The position numbers and the translations under genes were made by a program. 64,000 bases of DNA, taken from assembly GCA_046153875.1 (NCBI GenBank), contig JBJXFE010000031.1, positions 1 through 64,000 of the forward strand. The letters run 5' to 3'. Shown here in pieces: positions 50,283 through 59,311 of the stretch. How positions within the stretch are numbered: position 1 is the first letter of the stretch; each line of letters begins with the position of its first letter. The DNA is from JBJXFE01 sp046153875. Its GTDB lineage: Bacteria > Planctomycetota > Phycisphaerae > Phycisphaerales > UBA1924. The notes under the pieces are model-generated. The model was given only the letters and a program-made list of their open reading frames with translations. It was not told the DNA's origin and did no database searches.

Positions 50283-51428
50283 ATGAACGGCGTCGGTCCT
50301 CCTCCCGCAGCTCCGTCGGCACTCACCCGGGTCTACCTCTTCGCGGGCGGCGGAACCGGCGGGCACATCTTCCCGGGGCTCGCGATCGCCGAGCAGCTCG
50401 CGGAGCTCGATCGATCGTCGCGCTGCGTCTTTCTTTGTTCGGATCGTCCGCTGGACTCTGAGATTCTTCGCAGGGAAGGCGTTCCCTTTGCCGTCATTCC
50501 CGCGAAGCCGCTGTCGCTGCGGCCGGCGGCGCTGGCGCGGTTCGTGTGGTCGTGGGGCGGCGCGGTGCGTGCGGCGCGCGCGGCGATCCGCGACGCTCGA
50601 CGCGGCGGCGCGAGCGTTGTCGTTATCGCCATGGGCGGGTTCGTGTCGGCGCCCGCGGTCCGGGCCGCGAGCGCGGAGCGCGTCCCGGTGACGCTGGTGA
50701 ATCTCGACGCGCTGCCGGGCATGGCGAACCGGTGGATCGCACGCCGCGCCGACCGCGTGTTCACGTCCGCGTCGGTCACAGGCCGCGACTGGACCGCCGT
50801 GCCCCCGATCGTGCGTCGGGCCGCACGGACCGCGATGACACCCGGTGAATGCCGCCGATCCTTCGGGCTCCAACCTGATTGGCCCACGCTGCTGGTCACG
50901 GGTGCGAGCCAGGGCGCGGCGTCGATCAATGGTCTGCTTCATTTCCTCGTCTCGAACCACCCGGAGGCGTTCCGCGGGTGGCAGGTGATCCACCAGACGG
51001 GGCCGGGCGGGGAAGATGTGATGGACGCGGCGTATGAGCGGGCACGGGTGCCCGCCGCCGTCCACGCGTTCATCGACGCGATGGGCCCGGCGTGGGGCTC
51101 GGCGGAACTGGCCGTGAGTCGCTCGGGCGCGGGCAGCGTCGCCGAGGCCTGGGCCAACGCGATCCCGACGGTGTTCATGCCGTACCCCTATCACCGCGAT
51201 GAACACCAGCGCGTGAACGCGCGCCCGCTGGAAGAAGCCGGTGCGGCGGTCGTGGCACGCGACCTCATCGAGCCCGCGGCGAACGCCGGCGCCGCGGGCG
51301 CCGCGATTCTCCGCCTGATGGGTGACGCGGCGCGTCGGGCCGCGATGAGGGCCGCGTTCGCGAGCCTCGACCCCGCCGATGGGGCCGAACGCATCGCCCG
51401 GGCGCTCGCCGCGAAGCACCCAGTTTGA
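50283..51428 (+). CDS. murG: UDP-GlcNAc:lipid-linked MurNAc-pentapeptide transferase
   Basis: A 381-residue GT-B glycosyltransferase making lipid II on the inner membrane face. The G-loop is FAGGGTGGHIFPGLAIAEQL; the second loop is VTGASQGAASINGLL; the donor site is ELAVSRSGAGSVAEAWANAI and FMPYPYHRDEHQRVNAR. A GAGGG stretch precedes the ATG. It follows ftsW directly in the same operon. Confidence 0.95.
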   Translation: MNGVGPPPAAPSALTRVYLFAGGGTGGHIFPGLAIAEQLAELDRSSRCVFLCSDRPLDSEILRREGVPFAVIPAKPLSLRPAALARFVWSWGGAVRAARAAIRDARRGGASVVVIAMGGFVSAPAVRAASAERVPVTLVNLDALPGMANRWIARRADRVFTSASVTGRDWTAVPPIVRRAARTAMTPGECRRSFGLQPDWPTLLVTGASQGAASINGLLHFLVSNHPEAFRGWQVIHQTGPGGEDVMDAAYERARVPAAVHAFIDAMGPAWGSAELAVSRSGAGSVAEAWANAIPTVFMPYPYHRDEHQRVNARPLEEAGAAVVARDLIEPAANAGAAGAAILRLMGDAARRAAMRAAFASLDPADGAERIARALAAKHPV

Positions 51429-51464
51429 CCCGGACTTCAGGCGGAAGCGCGGTACACTCCCGTC

Positions 51465-52127
51465 ATGGAGGGATCGCGGCCAGGGGATGGAAGCCCCGCG
51501 GCGCGTTGCGTGCTGTGGCACGCGGCGGGCGCGGCCGGTGCCGCCGCGGACCTGGAGGCTCGGCTCGTGGGCCGCGGCGTCGAAGTCCTGCACGCGACGG
51601 ACCCCTATGGCGCCATGGCCGAGCTGTGCGTGGCCGCGCGAAACGGCGAGCGTTCCGGCGGGACCGACAGGGCGCACGATTGCGTTCCGCTCAGCCTCGT
51701 GCTCATCAGCCCGGGGGCGCTCCCGCTTGCGGGGGAACTCGTTGTCGCGGCGCGGCATCATGTGCCCGCCGCGGTGGTGTGGGCGTATGACCCGACCCCT
51801 TCACCCACGCTGCGGCCGGTCGCCGAATCCGACATTGACGCGTGGCTGCGGGCGTCCGGCGCTGCGAGCCCGACGCGGGCCGACGTGACGTCCGATATCT
51901 CAACGGTCCCCGCAGCAAGGGTCGGCCTGCCGAGGGCGCACCCGCCCCGGCTCCGGTTGACCGACGACGGGGCCGTTGAGGCCTCGCGTCAGCGATCCGA
52001 TGACATGATCGGACCCGCGCCGAACGCGGCGCATGACGAGGACCCAGCCCCGCCGCAACTGCTCACGCAGGAAGAACTGGCGATGCTGCTCGCGGATGAC
52101 GAACCCGATCCCCCGGCGCGCGCGTAA
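51465..52127 (+). CDS. Hypothetical protein with receiver-like N-terminus
   Basis: A 220-residue protein. The N-terminal 120 residues alternate strands and helices like a response-receiver fold (ARCVLWHAAGAAGAAADLEA, VLHATDPYGAMAELCVAARN, LSLVLISPGALPLAGELVVA), though phosphoacceptor residues are not obvious. The C-terminal part is disordered and acidic (LLTQEELAMLLADDEPD). It follows murG by 36 bases and is followed by the GGDEF gene, whose N-terminus has the same pseudo-receiver look. Not recognised. Confidence 0.6.
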   Translation: MEGSRPGDGSPAARCVLWHAAGAAGAAADLEARLVGRGVEVLHATDPYGAMAELCVAARNGERSGGTDRAHDCVPLSLVLISPGALPLAGELVVAARHHVPAAVVWAYDPTPSPTLRPVAESDIDAWLRASGAASPTRADVTSDISTVPAARVGLPRAHPPRLRLTDDGAVEASRQRSDDMIGPAPNAAHDEDPAPPQLLTQEELAMLLADDEPDPPARA

Positions 52128-52200
52128 GTCCGATAGGCACGTCCGATCCACACGGACCCGCAGACTGTTCCACACACCGTCCCGCAATCCACCCCGCACC

Positions 52201-53652
52201 ATGGCGATCATCGAACCCAAGAACGGAACCGGAGGCGAACACACGGCGCGTGGGGCGGTGGCGACCCCCGAATCGCCGCTGCGGGTCATCCTGGTGGGTC
52301 GCACGGGGCTGGACGCGGGCCTCCGCGCGGATCCGGGGATTGAACTGGTGCGTGTGCGCTCCCGGCTGGAAGCGATCGGCGAGCTGGCCGACCGTCCCAC
52401 AGCCACGCGAGGCCCGAGCGGGGCGTCGGTCGTGGTCGTGGGCCCGGACGGACCGGAACGGGTGAACGGCTCCACCGACGCGGGCACGCCCGGAGAGTTC
52501 ATCGAGGCGCTGCGCCGCGTGGACCCGCGTGTGCGGCTGGTGGCGGCGGGGCCCGAGGCCGCGCGGTCGATCGGCGCGTGCGACGCGGTGGTCCGCTCCG
52601 ACGCGGCGGCCGAGACGATCCGGCGGGTGGTGCGCGGGATCGAGGGCGTGTCGCGCGCGGCGGCCGAGGTCGCGACCCCCGAGGTCGTGCCCGCGACCGC
52701 TGACGAACCACGCCGCAATGACCCGGCCGGACGCGCCCGGGACGCCCACGTCGAATCCGCCGTGACCGAGGTCGTGGCCGATCCGGGCGCGGGGACGGAG
52801 CGTGCGGTGGTGGCGGCCCTGCTCCGCGGGAACGACCCGCTGCCGGCGGTCCTCACCGTGCTGCGGCGCCGCCTCGGCGGGCGGGCCGCGGAGTTCGTTG
52901 CCGCCGCGACGGATCGCGATGCCGAGGCGCCCGGGGATGCCCCGCCCGACGCCGCCCCCGTCATCTGGAACGGTCGCGTGCTGGGGTTGCTGCGGTGCCC
53001 CGGCGTGACGCGCGAAGCGCTGGAGCCCCACGCCGACGCGCTCGCCGCGTGGATCGCGCTGCGCGACCAGCACGCGCAGCTGCGGGCGGCCGCGTTCACC
53101 GACCCGCTCACGGGCGCGTCGAACCGGCGCTACTTCGACCGCTTTCTGGCGACGGCGATCGAGGAGGCCCGCCGGTTGCGGCGCTCCGTCACGGTGCTGG
53201 TATTCGACGTGGACGATTTCAAGACCTTCAACGACCGGCACGGGCACGCCGCGGGCGACGACATCCTGCGCGAGACGGTGCGTCTGATCCGCAGCGTGAT
53301 CCGCCCTTCGGACAAGGTCTGCCGCATCGGCGGGGACGAGTTCGCCGTGATCTTCCACGAGCCGGACGGCCCGCGCACGCCGACTAGCAAGCCGCCTGCG
53401 GATATCTTCGGGATCGCGCAGCGGTTCCAGCGCGAGGTGTGCTCGGCGCGGTTCCCGAAGCTCGGGGAGTCGGCGCCGGGGGCGCTGACGATCTCCGGCG
53501 GGCTGGCGACGTACCCGTGGGACGGGCGCACGCCGGAGGAACTGCTGCACCGGGCCGACGAGTTGGCCCTCGAGAGCAAGCGGCAGGGGAAGAACGCGAT
53601 CCGGTTCGGGCCTGACTCCGAGCGCGTCTGCCCGGAAATCCCGCCGCGCTGA
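52201..53652 (+). CDS. Diguanylate cyclase (GGDEF) with pseudo-receiver N-terminus
   Basis: A 483-residue protein synthesising cyclic-di-GMP. The N-terminus is receiver-like (LRVILVGRTGLDAGLRADPG, VVVVGPDG) without a clear phosphorylation Asp. A middle region of GAF-like look follows (AVVAALLRGNDPLPAVLTVL). The GGDEF domain is FTDPLTGASNRRYFDRFLAT, LVFDVDDFKTFNDRHGHAAG and CRIGGDEFAVIF. The I-site RPSD lies just before, so product inhibition is expected. No EAL domain. The start is ATG 52201. Confidence 0.92.
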   Translation: MAIIEPKNGTGGEHTARGAVATPESPLRVILVGRTGLDAGLRADPGIELVRVRSRLEAIGELADRPTATRGPSGASVVVVGPDGPERVNGSTDAGTPGEFIEALRRVDPRVRLVAAGPEAARSIGACDAVVRSDAAAETIRRVVRGIEGVSRAAAEVATPEVVPATADEPRRNDPAGRARDAHVESAVTEVVADPGAGTERAVVAALLRGNDPLPAVLTVLRRRLGGRAAEFVAAATDRDAEAPGDAPPDAAPVIWNGRVLGLLRCPGVTREALEPHADALAAWIALRDQHAQLRAAAFTDPLTGASNRRYFDRFLATAIEEARRLRRSVTVLVFDVDDFKTFNDRHGHAAGDDILRETVRLIRSVIRPSDKVCRIGGDEFAVIFHEPDGPRTPTSKPPADIFGIAQRFQREVCSARFPKLGESAPGALTISGGLATYPWDGRTPEELLHRADELALESKRQGKNAIRFGPDSERVCPEIPPR

Positions 53653-53662
53653 GACGCGCGGG

Positions 53663-55039
53663 CTACTTGCCGACGCAGAACGTCGCGAAGATGCGCCCGA
53701 TGATGTCGTCGGGGCTGATCCGCCCGACGAGTTCGCCGATCGCGTCGAGCGCGCCCCGGAGCGAATCCGCGACCGCGGCCGGGTCGGCGATCCGTACTCC
53801 GTCGACAGGGGTCGCCGCCGCGGTGATGCGCACGATGGTCGCGCTCAGCGCCCGCCGGTGCCGCGGCAGGATCGCGCCGAGGTCGGCTTCACCGGGCGTC
53901 CACGCGGCGTCGGCGATCGCGCGGCGCAGCACGCCCAGGTTCCATCCGTCCAGCGCGCAGACGGCGATCGCTTCCTCGGACGCGATCGCCGAACGGCCGG
54001 CGGCGGGCAGGTCCGCCTTCGTCTTCACACGGATCACGGGGACATTCCGGGCGACGCGCAGCGGCGCAAATCGCCCGGTGGGGTCGCAGTACACCAGCGC
54101 GTCGGCGCGGCGCACCATGTCCGCCGCCCGCCGCCGGGCGTCCGCGTCCACTCCCCCTCCCGGAGGGAGGAGGCCGGGGGGCGGGCTCGGTCCGTTGCCG
54201 CGCACCATCCCCGCGACATCCACGAGCCGCACCGCGCCGGCGCCGGGCAGCACCCCCGCGAGGTCGAGCGTCTCCTCCAGTGCGTCGCGCGTCGTGCCCG
54301 CGATCGGCGACACGACCGCACGCCGCCGATCCAGCAGCGCGTTGAACAGGGTGGACTTGCCCGCGTTCGGTTCCCCCGCAAGCACGACTCTCGGCAGCTC
54401 CGATCGCGCCTCGCCCCCGTGTGCGGAGCCGAGGAATGCGCCGATCGCGGTCGACAGCGCGTCCAGCCGCTCGCGCAGCGCTCCCGCCGCGATCGGCGTC
54501 ACGTCCTCCTGGTCCGTGAAGTCGATCCCCGCCTCGACCAGGGCCAGCAGCGTGGCCAGCTCCTCGGCCCACGCCCGGTACGCCGCCCCCGTCGATCCCT
54601 CCAGAAGCGATCGGGCCGCGGCGAGCTGCGCGTCCGTGGCCGCGGCGATCGTGGCGGCCACGCCCTCCGCGCGATCCAGCGAGAGCTTGCCGTTGAGGTA
54701 CGCGCGAGCCGTGAACTCACCGGGCTCCGCGGCCCGCGCTCCGGGGAACTCGAGGAGCCGGGCCACCACGCGCTCCACGAGCAACGGATTCCCGGGAAGG
54801 AGCACCTCGGCCGAGTCCTCGCCGGTGTACGACCGCGGCGCGGCGTAGATCGCCAGCAGCACCGGCAGCGGGCCCGGCCCCAGGCGCAGCCGCCCGACGC
54901 CCGCGCCGGGCATACGCACCGGGTCGGTCATTACCGCCGCGAGCAGCCCGCTCGTCCCCGAGCCCGACACGCGGATCATCGCCCGCGCCGATCGACCCGG
55001 CGGCGAGGCGAGCGCCACGATCGTGTCCCCGAAGCGCAC
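53663..55039 (-). CDS. mnmE: tRNA uridine-5-carboxymethylaminomethyl modification GTPase
   Basis: A 458-residue GTPase acting with MnmG on tRNA wobble uridine. The N-terminal folate-binding domain starts DTIVALASPPGRSARAMIRV. The G domain is inserted in the helical domain: G1 GEPNAGKST (about 223), G2 region AGTTRD, G3 DVAG. The G4 region reads VKTKAD, a variant of NKxD. The protein ends FATFCVGK, keeping the catalytic Cys of the CIGK motif. The start is GTG 55039 behind AGGAG. The M20 amidohydrolase gene lies 19 bases upstream on the same strand. Confidence 0.94.
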   Translation of the reverse strand: MRFGDTIVALASPPGRSARAMIRVSGSGTSGLLAAVMTDPVRMPGAGVGRLRLGPGPLPVLLAIYAAPRSYTGEDSAEVLLPGNPLLVERVVARLLEFPGARAAEPGEFTARAYLNGKLSLDRAEGVAATIAAATDAQLAAARSLLEGSTGAAYRAWAEELATLLALVEAGIDFTDQEDVTPIAAGALRERLDALSTAIGAFLGSAHGGEARSELPRVVLAGEPNAGKSTLFNALLDRRRAVVSPIAGTTRDALEETLDLAGVLPGAGAVRLVDVAGMVRGNGPSPPPGLLPPGGGVDADARRRAADMVRRADALVYCDPTGRFAPLRVARNVPVIRVKTKADLPAAGRSAIASEEAIAVCALDGWNLGVLRRAIADAAWTPGEADLGAILPRHRRALSATIVRITAAATPVDGVRIADPAAVADSLRGALDAIGELVGRISPDDIIGRIFATFCVGK

Positions 55040-55058
55040 GCGACACTCCTGCGACCGC

Positions 55059-56264
55059 TCAGCCCGGCGACACCGCGAGCCGGCACATCAACTCGACGCC
55101 GATCGGCAGCGCGTCGTCGTTGAAATCGAACTCCGGCGTGTGCAGCAAGGGGTACGACGCGGCCGCCGGGGGCTTGAGGCCCAGGAAGAAGAAGCACGCC
55201 GGCGCGTGCCGCCCGTAGTAGCTGAAGTCCTCCGCTCCCATGATCGGCGCGTCGAGCACGCGGACCGCGCCCGCCCCGAGCGCCTCGCGGGCTGCGGCGA
55301 AGAACCGCTCGGTCTCGCCCGCGTCGTTGTGCGTCACGGGGTACCCGTCGTGCCAGACCACTCGCGCCCGGCACCCGAACGCCTCGGCCGTGCGCTCGCT
55401 GATCGAGAACAGGTTCGCCTTCGCCAGCTCGCGCACCGCGGGGCTCAGCGACCGAACGGTGCCCGTGAGTTTCGCGGAGTCGGGGATGATGTTCGTGGCC
55501 GTGCCGGCTTGGAACGTGCCGACGGTGCAGACGACCGCGTCCACGGGGTTCACCACGCGCGACGCGATGGTCTGGAGGGCCGCCACGACGTGCGACGCCG
55601 CGACGATCGGGTCGCGGGCCAGGTGCGGGATGGCCGCGTGCCCGCCGCGACCGATGACCTCGATCTCCCACTCGTCGGTGGCGGCCAGCAGTGGCCCGGG
55701 TCGCGAGCCGACGACACCCAGCTCCATGTACGGCCAGCCGTGGAGCCCGAAGACGCGGCCCACGGGCGTGCCGATGCCGCCGCCGGCCGCGCCCTTGAGC
55801 GCGCCCTGGGTGCACATCTTCTCCGCGCCGGCGCCGCCCTCTTCGGCGGGTTGAAAGAGCAGCGTGACGGGGCGGGGCCGATCGAGCTTCGAGAGCACCC
55901 GTGCCGCGCCGATCAGGATCGTCGTGTGCCCGTCGTGCCCGCAGGCGTGCATGAGGCCGGGCGTCGCGGAGGCGTACGGCCGTCCCGTCGCCTCGGCGAT
56001 CGGGAGTGCGTCCATGTCCGCCCGCAGGGCCACGGCCGGTGCGTCGCGCCCGCCGGGAGTCGTCGCGGGGAGGTGCGCCACCACGCCGGTGCCCGCGACC
56101 CCCGCCTTGAACGGCACGCCGAGGGCGGTGAGCTCCCGCCGCACCACGCCCGAGGTCCGTTCCTCTTTGAAGCCCAGCTCGGGGTGGCGGTGCAGGTCGT
56201 GCCGGAGCTCCTTGAGGCCCGGAAGCTCGGCCCGGATCAGCGTGCGCAGTCGGTCCGCGTCCAT
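55059..56264 (-). CDS. M20D family amidohydrolase
   Basis: A 401-residue zinc peptidase-like hydrolase of N-acyl amino acids (hippurate/IAA-amino-acid hydrolase type). Metal ligands are in MHACGHDGHTTILIG, LLFQPAEEGGAGAEKM, LHGWPYMELG and LHTPEFDFNDD. Asp after HACGH and the Glu-Glu pair are in place. It is cytoplasmic, with no signal peptide. It probably lies in one transcript with mnmE downstream. Confidence 0.92.
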   Translation of the reverse strand: MDADRLRTLIRAELPGLKELRHDLHRHPELGFKEERTSGVVRRELTALGVPFKAGVAGTGVVAHLPATTPGGRDAPAVALRADMDALPIAEATGRPYASATPGLMHACGHDGHTTILIGAARVLSKLDRPRPVTLLFQPAEEGGAGAEKMCTQGALKGAAGGGIGTPVGRVFGLHGWPYMELGVVGSRPGPLLAATDEWEIEVIGRGGHAAIPHLARDPIVAASHVVAALQTIASRVVNPVDAVVCTVGTFQAGTATNIIPDSAKLTGTVRSLSPAVRELAKANLFSISERTAEAFGCRARVVWHDGYPVTHNDAGETERFFAAAREALGAGAVRVLDAPIMGAEDFSYYGRHAPACFFFLGLKPPAAASYPLLHTPEFDFNDDALPIGVELMCRLAVSPG

Positions 56265-56298
56265 GGGCGGATCGTAGGGGATGACGATGCGTTCGCGG

Positions 56299-57420
56299 TC
56301 AACCCAGCACTTCGTCGCAGGTCTTCATCGCCCGCTCGACCGCCGCCTCGACGGCCGCGAAATCGAACACCGGGCCGGGCCGCAGGGCGAGGCCCGGGAA
56401 GTCCTTTTTCACCGCCTCGCGGATCGGTGCGTTGCGCGAGTCGCTGGCCGCGAGCAGCCGCTCGACGCGCTCGGAGAGGATGAAGTCGATGAGGGCCGCG
56501 GCCGCGTCGGTGTTCGGGCCGCCCTTCACGCGTGCCACGGTGTTGGGGATGGACATCGGACCGGCGCTGCCCATCGCTCCCGCGGCCGGTGCCGCCGCGG
56601 CTCCACGGCCTTCGTCATCGCCCTCGTCCACGACCTCGAACGCCAGGTCCACCGGCCACGCCTCGCGCTGCGCGGCGTACACGTCGTCGGTGTCCGTGAG
56701 GCCGGCGTCGCGTTCGCCGAACGCGACGGCGCGGACGACCGAGGAGTTCCCGTCGTAGAGCTTGAGGCCGTTGGACTTCATGGCGGTGAGCCACGCCCGC
56801 AGCGCGTCGCCGCCGTAGAGGTGCGCGAGCAGGGCCATCTGCCCCCGCGTGGTGCCGAACTGCGGGCGCGCCATCGCGACGCGGTCCTTCCACGCCGGGA
56901 GCGCCAGGTCGCGCAAGGCCCGCGGCGCGTCGGCCGGTTTCACCCGCTTCGTGTTGAAGACGATCACCCGTGCCCGCGGCGCGAACCCGTACCACATCCG
57001 GTCCACGGGGCGCAGGCCCGCGGGCCACCCCCCCACTCCCGCGTTGCCCGGGCGCTCGCCGTCGGCGCCGGGCGGCGCGAAGTCGGCTTCGGCCCGGCTC
57101 GTGTACGGTTCCAGCACGCCTTCACGCGCCAGCTTCACGGTCCCGAAGGGCTCGCTCGACCACCACACGTCGGCGCGGGGGTTGGCCCGCTCGGAGAGCA
57201 GCCGCAGCACGAGCCCGGTGGTCTTGGTCGCCTCGGTGTCGCCGACGAGCCGGATGTCGAGCGCCGCCTCGTCGCGTGCCGCCTTCACGACGTCGCGCAG
57301 GAGGTAGTCATCGACACTGCTGTACAAGACGACTTCGCGGGCGCGGGTCGTGCCGAGCGCGACGCGGGGAGCAAGAAAGGCGGCGGCGGCGGCGAGAAAC
57401 TCCCGGCGCGACGCGGGCAT
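56299..57420 (-). CDS. Iron(III)-type ABC transporter substrate-binding protein
   Basis: A 373-residue periplasmic binding protein. The N-terminus has a twin-arginine-type signal (SRREFLAAAAAFLAP), so it is probably exported folded by Tat. The binding domain resembles FbpA/FutA: VVLYSSVDDYLLRDVVKAAR, VLRLLSERANPRADVWWSSE, ALLAHLYGGDALRAWLTAMK and GERDAGLTDTDDVYAAQREA. Its ATG overlaps the stop of the upstream coiled-coil gene by one base. A matching ATPase gene lies 6 kb away at 63089; no permease gene is in the window. Confidence 0.85.
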   Translation of the reverse strand: MPASRREFLAAAAAFLAPRVALGTTRAREVVLYSSVDDYLLRDVVKAARDEAALDIRLVGDTEATKTTGLVLRLLSERANPRADVWWSSEPFGTVKLAREGVLEPYTSRAEADFAPPGADGERPGNAGVGGWPAGLRPVDRMWYGFAPRARVIVFNTKRVKPADAPRALRDLALPAWKDRVAMARPQFGTTRGQMALLAHLYGGDALRAWLTAMKSNGLKLYDGNSSVVRAVAFGERDAGLTDTDDVYAAQREAWPVDLAFEVVDEGDDEGRGAAAAPAAGAMGSAGPMSIPNTVARVKGGPNTDAAAALIDFILSERVERLLAASDSRNAPIREAVKKDFPGLALRPGPVFDFAAVEAAVERAMKTCDEVLG

Positions 57421-59201
57421 TATTTGTTGCCGTCCGGCGCGGGCGTCGGTGCGGGGGGAGCCGGCTGGAGCGCGTTGGCCTTCGTCTTGGCCGCGAGCCG
57501 CCCGAAGTAGGTCTTCACCGCGTCGTGGTACTCGCGCGGGATGGTCTTGCCGCTGACCTCATCGGCGGCCTCCTTCGCCGCGGCCTCGACCGCCTCGGCG
57601 AACTCGGCCACCGCCTCGCCTTTCACCGTGTCGCCGTAGACCAGGCGGCTGCCGATGATCGGCCCGTTCTGCTGCTTGACGTTGGCCTTGGCCTTCGCGC
57701 TGTTCGTGGCGGCTTCTTCGGGCGTCTGCCCGCCGCCGAAGCCGCGGCCCGGGCCGCCCTGGCCCATGCCCTGGTCGCGGCTCTCGCCGGCCTGCCACGG
57801 CTTGACCATGGCCATGCCCATCTTGCCGCCCGGCCCGTCGCCCCGGCACATTCCCTCGCCGATCCGCGCCAAGGCCCCCTGGCACTCCTTCATCGCCGCA
57901 TCGAGCGAGTCGAGCTCCGCGGCCGTCATCTCCATCTCGCTGAGCATCCCCGCCATGGCCTCCATGCTCTCGGAGCCCTTGGAGTCCATGCCCTGCTGGC
58001 TCATCCCCTCGGCCATCTTGCCCATCTGCGAGCTCATCCCGGAGCACTGCTTGCACGCCTCGCTCGCGGCCTTGGCGGCCTTCATCAACTGCTGCTTCTG
58101 CTCCTCGGAGAGGCTCTGCATCTTCTCCAGGGCCTGCCGCAGCGCCTCGGGGTCCATCGCCAGCTTCTTCGCGTCTTCCTTGCTCAGCCCGGCCTGCTCG
58201 AGCTTCTTCTCCATCTCCTTGCGCTCTTCGCCGAGCTTCGCGAGCTGCTCTTTGAGCTTGGCCATCTGCTCTTTGAGCTTGGCCTTGTCTTCGGGAGACA
58301 TCGAGTCCTCGGCGAGTTTTTTCGAAAGCTCGTCGAGGTCGGCCTGCGCCTGCTTGAAGTTGCCCTGCTGGAGGCTCTTGGTCATCTGGTCGAGCGGTCC
58401 CGGGCCCGGCTGCTTCACCTGCTTCATCGCCTGGCGCAGCGCGTCCATCTTCTGCGCCTTCTCGCCGCTCTTCATCGAGGCCAGCTTGTCCTGCACGCTC
58501 GTGAGCTGCTTGAGCGCGGCGCGGCGGATGTCTTCGGGCGTCTTCGCGGAATCCGGTGTGCCCTCGGGCGTCAGCGGCGCATCCTCCTTGCCGAGATCGA
58601 CCTTCGCCTGACGCAGCGCGTCCTCGAACGGCTTGATCGCGGCCGTCACCTCGATGTTCGCCTGGTGCTTCGCGCGTTCCAGTTCGTCGGCCTGCGCCCG
58701 ATCCTTGAACAGCCCGAGCACGTCGAGCGGCGGGAAGGCGATCCAGACCACCACCATCGCGATCGCCAGCGCCAGCGGCACGGGCCAGAACCGCGGCGAT
58801 TCGTACGGGATCGCGTCGCGCACGACGACCCTTGTCGCGCGGTCGCGCGCCGTCTCGATCACCGCGCGGCACCACGGGTCGTCCTCGCGCTCCACGCACA
58901 ACGCGGTCGAGAGCGACTCGCGCAGATTGGCCCGCTCGTCCAGCTCGCGCGCCACGCCCGACGCCGAGTGCCGCGCGAAGATCGCCCACACGACCGCCCC
59001 GAGCACCGCCGCCGCGGCCGCGATGCCCCCGGCTGTCCACCACGCCGAAGCGTCCAGCGGCAGGCCGAACGTCTGCTGCACGATCCGCAGCACGATCAGC
59101 CCGGCCAGCCCGGCCGACGCAGCCACGACCAGCGCCCGGCTCAGACCCTGGAGGAACAACCGACGCCCCGCCTGGCGAAGAACGCGCCTGACTTCCTGCA
59201 T
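57420..59201 (-). CDS. Membrane protein with large coiled-coil domain
   Basis: A 593-residue protein starting at ATG 59201 with GGAGGTG upstream. Three N-terminal membrane helices (about 20-45, 55-75 and 130-150) are followed by a long helical region of heptad-rich charged sequence (LKEQMAKLKEQLAKLGEERK, and EKMQSLSEEQKQQLMKAAKA). Gly/Met-rich segments (GMAMVKPWQAGESRDQGMGQ) and a Pro-rich end follow. Planctomycete proteins of this kind are of unknown function. It is translationally linked to the iron-binding-protein gene and divergent from the O-antigen ligase gene. Confidence 0.8.
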   Translation of the reverse strand: MQEVRRVLRQAGRRLFLQGLSRALVVAASAGLAGLIVLRIVQQTFGLPLDASAWWTAGGIAAAAAVLGAVVWAIFARHSASGVARELDERANLRESLSTALCVEREDDPWCRAVIETARDRATRVVVRDAIPYESPRFWPVPLALAIAMVVVWIAFPPLDVLGLFKDRAQADELERAKHQANIEVTAAIKPFEDALRQAKVDLGKEDAPLTPEGTPDSAKTPEDIRRAALKQLTSVQDKLASMKSGEKAQKMDALRQAMKQVKQPGPGPLDQMTKSLQQGNFKQAQADLDELSKKLAEDSMSPEDKAKLKEQMAKLKEQLAKLGEERKEMEKKLEQAGLSKEDAKKLAMDPEALRQALEKMQSLSEEQKQQLMKAAKAASEACKQCSGMSSQMGKMAEGMSQQGMDSKGSESMEAMAGMLSEMEMTAAELDSLDAAMKECQGALARIGEGMCRGDGPGGKMGMAMVKPWQAGESRDQGMGQGGPGRGFGGGQTPEEAATNSAKAKANVKQQNGPIIGSRLVYGDTVKGEAVAEFAEAVEAAAKEAADEVSGKTIPREYHDAVKTYFGRLAAKTKANALQPAPPAPTPAPDGNK

Positions 59202-59311
59202 CGCCCACCTCCGGTCCTGAACCACGCCGGCCGCAAGCCCCGCCGCTCTCATTCTACGTTACAACACTGTCCGGGTTGCGGCCCGATTTGCCCTTGTGTT
59301 ACACGCCCGTG

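Noticed and set aside
47069..50326. 1085-residue minus-strand open frame
   Set aside because: Antisense to rimO and ftsW; it is open only because of high GC and few A/T stop codons.
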